Assembly: GCA_937976325.1 (NCBI GenBank)
Contig: CALJSD010000037.1
Span: 1 to 26,157, forward strand
Direction: 5' to 3'
Origin: an uncultured Carnobacterium sp.
GTDB lineage: Bacteria > Bacillota > Bacilli > Lactobacillales > Aerococcaceae
Length of the DNA: 26,157 nt
The notes beneath the pieces are model-generated. The model was given only the letters and a program-made list of their open reading frames with translations, searched no databases and was not told where the DNA came from. Shown here one piece after another: positions 22,012-26,157 of the stretch; position 1 is the first letter of the stretch; every line of letters begins with the position of its first letter. A program made the translations under genes and the position numbers.

Positions 22012-23637
22012 ATGTTAAAAGTACAAAACGTAAGTCTATTATTTTCAGACCGTAAATTGTTTGACGATGTAAACATCACTTTTACACCAGGAAACTGTTA
22101 TGGGGTTATTGGTGCGAATGGTGCCGGAAAATCAACATTCCTAAAAATCTTATCTGGGGAACTACAACCAACAACAGGTGAAGTTATCTTAGATCCACAT
22201 GAACGTTTAACAGTCTTAAAACAAGACCACTTCGCATTCGAAGATGAACGCGTTATCGATACAGTAATCATGGGGCATAAACATTTATATGACATCATGA
22301 AAGAGAAAGACGCTATCTACATGAAAGAAGACTTTTCTGATGAAGATGGTATCCGTGCAGCTGAACTTGAAGGTGAATTTGCTGAATTAAACGGTTGGGA
22401 AGCTGAAAGTGATGCTTCACAATTGTTACAAGGGTTAGGAATCACTGAAGACCAACACTACAAACTAATGAGCGAATTAGTCGAAGCAGACAAGGTTAAA
22501 GTGTTACTTGCACAAGCATTATTCGGTAAACCAGACGTTCTATTATTAGACGAACCTACAAACGGTTTGGATGCAAAATCAATTGCATGGTTAGAAGAGT
22601 TCTTAATCAACTTTGATAATACAGTTATTGTTGTATCCCATGACCGTCACTTCTTAAACAAAGTATCTACACATATGGCGGACGTTGACTTCGGTAAGAT
22701 TAAATTATTCGTTGGTAACTATGATTTCTGGTTACATTCTAGTCAATTAGCTGCGAAATTATTAGCTGACCAAAATGCGAAGAAAGAAGAAAAAATCAAA
22801 GAGTTACAAGAGTTTATCGCTCGTTTCTCTGCGAACGCTTCTAAATCAAAACAAGCGACTTCTCGTAAGAAAATGTTGGATAAAATTACATTGGACGATA
22901 TTCAACCTTCAAGCCGTAAATATCCATTCGTTGGCTTTACACCAGCGCGTGAAATCGGGAATGACTTATTATTAGTCGAAGGGTTATCAAAAACAATTGA
23001 TGGCGAAGTAATTTTTGACAATGTAAGCTTCCAATTATCAAAAGACGATAAAGTAGCGTTCTTAAGCCGTTCAGATATTGCAATTACAACATTATTCAAG
23101 ATCCTAACAGGCGAAATGGAAGCAGACAGCGGTACATTCAAGTGGGGTGTAACGACAAGTCAAGCGTACTTGCCAAAAGATATGACAGACGAATTCTCAA
23201 ATGAGAACTTAAATATCTTAGAATGGTTACGTCAATACGCACCAGTAGAAGAGCAAGATAACACATTCTTACGTAGCTTCTTAGGTCGTATGTTATTCTC
23301 TGGAGACGATGTTATGAAACAAGTAACGGTTCTTTCTGGGGGAGAAAAAGTGCGTTGTATGTTATCTAAATTAATGCTTTCTAAAGCAAACGTATTAATC
23401 TTAGACGACCCAACAAACCACTTAGACTTAGAATCAATCACTGCATTGAACGATGGCTTAATTGCTTTCAAAGGTTCATTACTATTCTCAAGTCATGACC
23501 ACGAGTTTATTCAAACAACTGCGAACCGCATTATCGAAATTGGACCAAAAGGCATTGTAGACCGTCTTGGCTCTACTTATGATGAGTTCCTTGAAGATGA
23601 AGCTGTTCAAGCACGTGTAGATGCTTTATACAATTAA
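22012..23637 (+). CDS. ABC-F family ATPase (YkpA/YbiT-like)
   Basis: The 541-residue soluble protein has two ABC domains joined by a charged helical linker (about 245-300) and no membrane segment, as in translation-related ABC-F factors. Domain 1 has Walker A GANGAGKST (34-42) and Walker B VLLLDEPTNGLD. Its signature is degenerate, SELVEADKVK instead of LSGGEK. Domain 2 has an intact LSGGEKVR signature (about 439-446) and LILDDPTNHLD, but its P-loop reads FLSRSDIAITTLF (about 350-362) without the usual Gly-Lys-Thr/Ser. These proteins act at the ribosomal E site; the exact role here is unknown. It resembles Bacillus YkpA in size. An AAAGGAG site precedes the ATG. It is monocistronic. Confidence 0.9.
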   Translation: MLKVQNVSLLFSDRKLFDDVNITFTPGNCYGVIGANGAGKSTFLKILSGELQPTTGEVILDPHERLTVLKQDHFAFEDERVIDTVIMGHKHLYDIMKEKDAIYMKEDFSDEDGIRAAELEGEFAELNGWEAESDASQLLQGLGITEDQHYKLMSELVEADKVKVLLAQALFGKPDVLLLDEPTNGLDAKSIAWLEEFLINFDNTVIVVSHDRHFLNKVSTHMADVDFGKIKLFVGNYDFWLHSSQLAAKLLADQNAKKEEKIKELQEFIARFSANASKSKQATSRKKMLDKITLDDIQPSSRKYPFVGFTPAREIGNDLLLVEGLSKTIDGEVIFDNVSFQLSKDDKVAFLSRSDIAITTLFKILTGEMEADSGTFKWGVTTSQAYLPKDMTDEFSNENLNILEWLRQYAPVEEQDNTFLRSFLGRMLFSGDDVMKQVTVLSGGEKVRCMLSKLMLSKANVLILDDPTNHLDLESITALNDGLIAFKGSLLFSSHDHEFIQTTANRIIEIGPKGIVDRLGSTYDEFLEDEAVQARVDALYN

Positions 23638-23643
23638 TACAGT

Positions 23644-23676
23644 AGACCAGAAGAATAAAAGTCTTCTGGTCTTTTT
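23644..23676 (+). terminator. Terminator of the ABC-F gene
   Basis: AGACCAGAAGA (23644-23654) and TCTTCTGGTCT (23662-23672) form a perfect 11-bp stem, followed by TTTT. Confidence 0.92.
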
Positions 23677-23719
23677 GCTCTAATTAGTGTAGGATAAGGT
23701 TATTAGAGGAGGTATTCAA

Positions 23720-24205
23720 ATGACAAAAATTTATTTTGCAAGTCCATTATTCTCAGAAATGGAATTAGCCTTTAACAAAGTACTCGTAGAAAAGATTCGC
23801 AACCAGTTCCCAGGGGTAGAGGTGTACTTACCACAAGAACAAATGGCGATTAACGATAAAAGCTCATATGCAGACTCAACAATGATTGCCCAATATGACA
23901 CAGATGCCTTATTAGAATCTGACTTAATGATTGCGGTATTAGATGGAGCAATTATCGATGTTGGTGTAGCTAGTGAAATCGGAGTAGCGTACCATGCGGA
24001 TATGCCAATTCTTGGGTTATACACAGATAGCCGTCAACAAGGGGCAGATAATCCTCAAAAATTAGAGGCTTTACAAGAAGTAGCAGAGTCACAATTTAGC
24101 TACGTAAACCTTTATACAGCGGGCCTTGTGAAACTTCGGGGAGAGATTGTTTCTAGCAGCGATGAGCTTCTTGAAGCGCTAAAAGCCTATCTTAAGGAAT
24201 CATAG
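23720..24205 (+). CDS. Nucleoside 2-deoxyribosyltransferase
   Basis: The 161-residue enzyme exchanges bases between 2'-deoxynucleosides in salvage. It starts MTKIYFASPLFSEMELAFNK, where the small-residue loop after the first strand is typical. AVLDGAIIDVGVASEIG (72-88) is the family motif and contains the probable nucleophile E86 with D75 and D80. The chain length fits the Lactobacillus-type enzymes. A strong AGAGGAGG site precedes the ATG. The terminator upstream and the regulatory region downstream make it a single-gene unit. No clear promoter is seen; TAGGAT (23690-23695) is a candidate. Confidence 0.9.
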   Translation: MTKIYFASPLFSEMELAFNKVLVEKIRNQFPGVEVYLPQEQMAINDKSSYADSTMIAQYDTDALLESDLMIAVLDGAIIDVGVASEIGVAYHADMPILGLYTDSRQQGADNPQKLEALQEVAESQFSYVNLYTAGLVKLRGEIVSSSDELLEALKAYLKES

Positions 24206-24208
24206 AAT

Positions 24209-24235
24209 TGTAAAGTTTTGTTACAGTTCTGTAAT
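24209..24235 (+). promoter_or_regulatory. WalR (VicR/YycF) binding box
   Basis: TGTTAC (24219-24224) and TGTAAT (24230-24235) are separated by exactly five bases, matching the known WalR consensus TGTWAH-N5-TGTWAH without mismatch. A third half-site, TGTAAA (24209-24214), lies four bases upstream. The box is about 30-40 bases before the likely -10 box. Confidence 0.7.
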
Positions 24236-24267
24236 ATAACTGATACTTTCTCAATATGTTTCTCATG

Positions 24268-24273
24268 TAAAAT
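24268..24273 (+). promoter_or_regulatory. Probable -10 box of the 3D-domain gene
   Basis: TAAAAT lies 37 bases before the TTG start. No good -35 box is seen (TACTTT or ACTTTC at 24244-24250), as expected for a promoter that needs an activator such as WalR. Confidence 0.5.
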
Positions 24274-24310
24274 GTGAGGTAAGTTGGAGAAAGTGTGGTG
24301 AAAATCACTT

Positions 24311-25396
24311 TTGAAAAAGATTAAAACTATTGTTCTGACTTTAATGGCTTTTATCTTAGTATCTGGAACGTTAGCCCCTTCTGCATTTGCGGAGGAAGCA
24401 GATATCCAAAAGCTAGAAGCACAATTAACTTCAGAATTACAAAAAGTGAATACGAAATATCAAGAAATTGAAAGTTTAAACCAACAAATCGATTCTCTTA
24501 ATAAAGAGAAAGAAACACTTGCTGAAAAGATTACGACTCAAGAAGTAAAAGTTGAAGAACGTAAACAAGTCGCATCTAAACGATTGCAACAAATTCAAGT
24601 TTCTGACTTTGTTTCTTATAGTATTTTACATTTATTAAATTCAGAAAGTATTTCAGATTTCTTAAATCGATTATATGTATTTCAACAATTATTCCAATCA
24701 GATGAAGAAGTGTTGAAGAACTTATCAGAGCAAGTAGCGGAATTATCTCGCTTACAAAAACAAGCAGAACAAGCGTCAACTGACTTAGTCGCTAAAAAAG
24801 AACAACTTACTGCTGAAAGTCAAGCGTTTGAAGGTTCAGTAAATGATTTGAAAAAATTAATTGCTGATAACAAAGAAGCTCTTGCAAAAGTACAAGAACA
24901 AAAGAAAGAATCATCTGCAGTGGTTGCCTCAGCTATTACAGCAGTAGCGCAATTAACTTCAGACAAACCAGCTGTAGCATCAACTACGCAGCAAACACCA
25001 ACTACTCAAGCTGCAACTGCTGAACCAGCTACAACGGTTGCCCAAACGCAAGCACCAGCTACATCAGAAACACCAACGACACAGGCAGCTGCAGCAAGCA
25101 ACCAATCTGGTGGAAGAACATTAAACGTTCAAGCGACTGGATATTCTTATAACGAACCAGGATTAAGCCCTTATACAGCGACTGGTATCGACTTACGTAA
25201 GAATCCAACAGTCATTGCGGTTGACCCAAGTGTGATTCCTTTAGGAAGCTTAGTAGAAGTTCCTGGATACGGAATTGCCATTGCCGGAGATACTGGTGGA
25301 GCGATTAAAGGGAATATCATTGACCTTCACTTCACAACAGTAGATCAAGCTAACCAATGGGGAAGACGAAACGTTACGATTCGAATTCTAAACTAA
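24311..25396 (+). CDS. Secreted coiled-coil 3D-domain cell wall protein
   Basis: The 361 residues start at TTG nine bases after GGTGA; an in-frame stop just upstream leaves no other start. A signal peptide MKKIKTIVLTLMAFILVSGT...AFA ends near residue 27. Residues 30-205 are two coiled-coil blocks of the PcsB/CwlO type. A Thr/Gln/Ala/Pro-rich linker (about 215-265) leads to a C-terminal 3D domain (about 270-361) with its three aspartates D305 (AVDP), D327 (GDTG) and D338 (IDLHF). 3D domains have a MltA-like double-psi barrel and are thought to cleave peptidoglycan. The WalR box supports a wall-remodelling role. A strong terminator follows. Confidence 0.9.
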   Translation: MKKIKTIVLTLMAFILVSGTLAPSAFAEEADIQKLEAQLTSELQKVNTKYQEIESLNQQIDSLNKEKETLAEKITTQEVKVEERKQVASKRLQQIQVSDFVSYSILHLLNSESISDFLNRLYVFQQLFQSDEEVLKNLSEQVAELSRLQKQAEQASTDLVAKKEQLTAESQAFEGSVNDLKKLIADNKEALAKVQEQKKESSAVVASAITAVAQLTSDKPAVASTTQQTPTTQAATAEPATTVAQTQAPATSETPTTQAAAASNQSGGRTLNVQATGYSYNEPGLSPYTATGIDLRKNPTVIAVDPSVIPLGSLVEVPGYGIAIAGDTGGAIKGNIIDLHFTTVDQANQWGRRNVTIRILN

Positions 25397-25401
25397 ACGA
25401 A

Positions 25402-25431
25402 AAAGCACTCTCGATATGAGAGTGTTTTTTG
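25402..25431 (+). terminator. Terminator of the 3D-domain gene
   Basis: CACTCTC (25406-25412) and GAGAGTG (25418-25424) form a stem with a GATAT loop, extended by A-T pairs into a T run. Confidence 0.9.
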
Positions 25432-25458
25432 TTGGGTATGTTTTCAATAAAGTTTTTG

Positions 25459-25467
25459 TGATAAAAT
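25459..25467 (+). promoter_or_regulatory. Promoter of the Cof-type gene, extended -10
   Basis: TGATAAAAT matches the extended -10 pattern, 32 bases before the ATG. TGTTTT (25439-25444) at 17 bases is a weak -35 box. Confidence 0.5.
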
Positions 25468-25499
25468 AGTTTTGTATTGATTGATAAGGAGTAGTTGTA

Positions 25500-26157
25500 A
25501 TGATTAAATTAGTAGCTATCGATATGGACGGCACACTATTAAACAGTAAAAAAGAATTATTAGAAGAGACGAAACAATATTTCAAGAACTTTCATAACAA
25601 AAACACTGAAACTATATTAGTGCTTTGTACAGGACGTCCGGAGAGTGGAATTCGTCCATATCTAAAAGACTTAGGTTATTTAGAAGAAAACCACTATATT
25701 ATTAGTCAAAACGGGGCCAACATTTACGAGAGTCAAACAGGTAAACGTGTGATGGATTCGTTCGTTGATTCTGCTGCGATTCAAAAATGGATTGAATTAG
25801 GAAAGAAACATGGAATCAGCGTGATGGGTGCCGGCGTGGATTACTATTATTCGTTCGATGAAGATCCAACTGAATGGATGGAGTTTGATGTAAAACTTGT
25901 GAGTGGCAAGTTGAAAAGAATTCCAACCAAAGAGTCTTTAAACACTGATTTCTATAAAATCCTATTAATGGGAGATGAAGAGCAACTCAATGAGTTTGAA
26001 ACATATATTCCCCAGGAGTGGAGAGACGAATTTTATGTGGTTCGTAGCCAAAAATATTTAGTTGAAGTACTAACAAAAGGTGTAAATAAAGCTTTTGGAT
26101 TAGAAAAATTAGCCCAAAAACTAAATATCGAGCCGAGTGAAATCGCTGCTATTGGGG
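25500..26157 (+). CDS. Cof-type HAD-IIB phosphatase, 3' end cut by window edge
   Basis: The frame is open from ATG 25500 to the right edge (219 complete codons). AAGGAG lies eight bases before the start. Motif I is AIDMDGTLLNS, motif II LVLCTGRPESG, and ISQNGANIYE follows at the start of the cap. The chain reaches VNKAFGLEKLAQKLNI and IAAIG, just before the expected motif IV Gly-Asp. Cof proteins dephosphorylate sugar phosphates or cofactor precursors such as phosphorylated pyrimidines; the substrate cannot be read from sequence. About 50 residues should be missing at the C-terminus. Confidence 0.92.
   Translation, partial: MIKLVAIDMDGTLLNSKKELLEETKQYFKNFHNKNTETILVLCTGRPESGIRPYLKDLGYLEENHYIISQNGANIYESQTGKRVMDSFVDSAAIQKWIELGKKHGISVMGAGVDYYYSFDEDPTEWMEFDVKLVSGKLKRIPTKESLNTDFYKILLMGDEEQLNEFETYIPQEWRDEFYVVRSQKYLVEVLTKGVNKAFGLEKLAQKLNIEPSEIAAIG

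Noticed and set aside
25009..25105. Possible tandem DNA repeat
   Set aside because: The low-complexity stretch is the Thr/Ala/Gln/Pro linker of the 3D-domain protein; unit length is irregular.
1..26157. Search for CRISPR arrays, insertion sequences, tRNA genes and att sites
   Set aside because: I saw no regularly spaced direct repeats, transposase motifs, tRNA-like cloverleaf blocks or element borders.

Overview
The window looks like core chromosome of a low-GC Gram-positive coccus or rod of the order Lactobacillales. The evidence is AT-rich sequence, strong AGGAGG-type ribosome binding sites, type B RNase P RNA next to gpsB, a bifunctional RFKD-type Rel, DUF1831 beside a cysteine desulfurase, and a WalR-type box in front of a 3D-domain wall protein. 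A Carnobacteriaceae or Granulicatella-like host is a guess from gene style only. I see no insertion sequence, prophage, tRNA or CRISPR array.

Left part (1-7450). On the minus strand lie gpsB, rnpB and the 23S-type RNA methyltransferase ypsC (cut by the left edge), in the order known from Bacillus. Divergent from gpsB is a plus-strand run: prmA and rsmE (translationally coupled by a TAATG overlap), then rel from its own near-consensus promoter, then dtd. A bidirectional terminator separates dtd from a minus-strand universal stress protein. The roughly 400 bases between uspA and rarA carry no convincing protein gene; they hold a minus-strand transcript unit that I read as 6S RNA, with a promoter and a terminator.

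Middle part (7450-14500). rarA (minus) is followed on the plus strand by a tRNA-thiolation cluster: cysteine desulfurase, DUF1831, mnmA, then the helicase recD2. Together with rel, dtd and 6S RNA this is the recognisable Firmicutes rel-dtd-6S-rarA-iscS-mnmA-recD2 neighbourhood. A small XRE-type regulator with a perfect-consensus promoter sits on the minus strand between DUF1831 and mnmA and interrupts the cluster.

Right part (14500-26157). A likely single operon (14525 to 19592) encodes a PheB-type ACT protein, a HAD phosphatase, a MATE exporter, a CPBP membrane protease, a DUF1858 protein and a DUF438/hemerythrin-like/PAS protein, with overlaps or very short gaps throughout. Then come a Na/phosphate cotransporter with a PhoU-like tail, a small toxin-antitoxin-like locus behind a perfect 22-bp palindrome, an ABC-F ATPase, a nucleoside 2-deoxyribosyltransferase, a secreted coiled-coil 3D-domain wall protein behind a WalR box, and a Cof-type HAD phosphatase cut by the right edge.

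Most of the region is ordinary housekeeping. The points most worth attention are the 22-bp operator with a possibly decayed toxin gene, the DUF1858-DUF438 pair, the WalR box, the non-canonical ATP-binding motifs in the ABC-F protein, the palindrome in the nptA leader, and several start sites that differ from the longest open frames.
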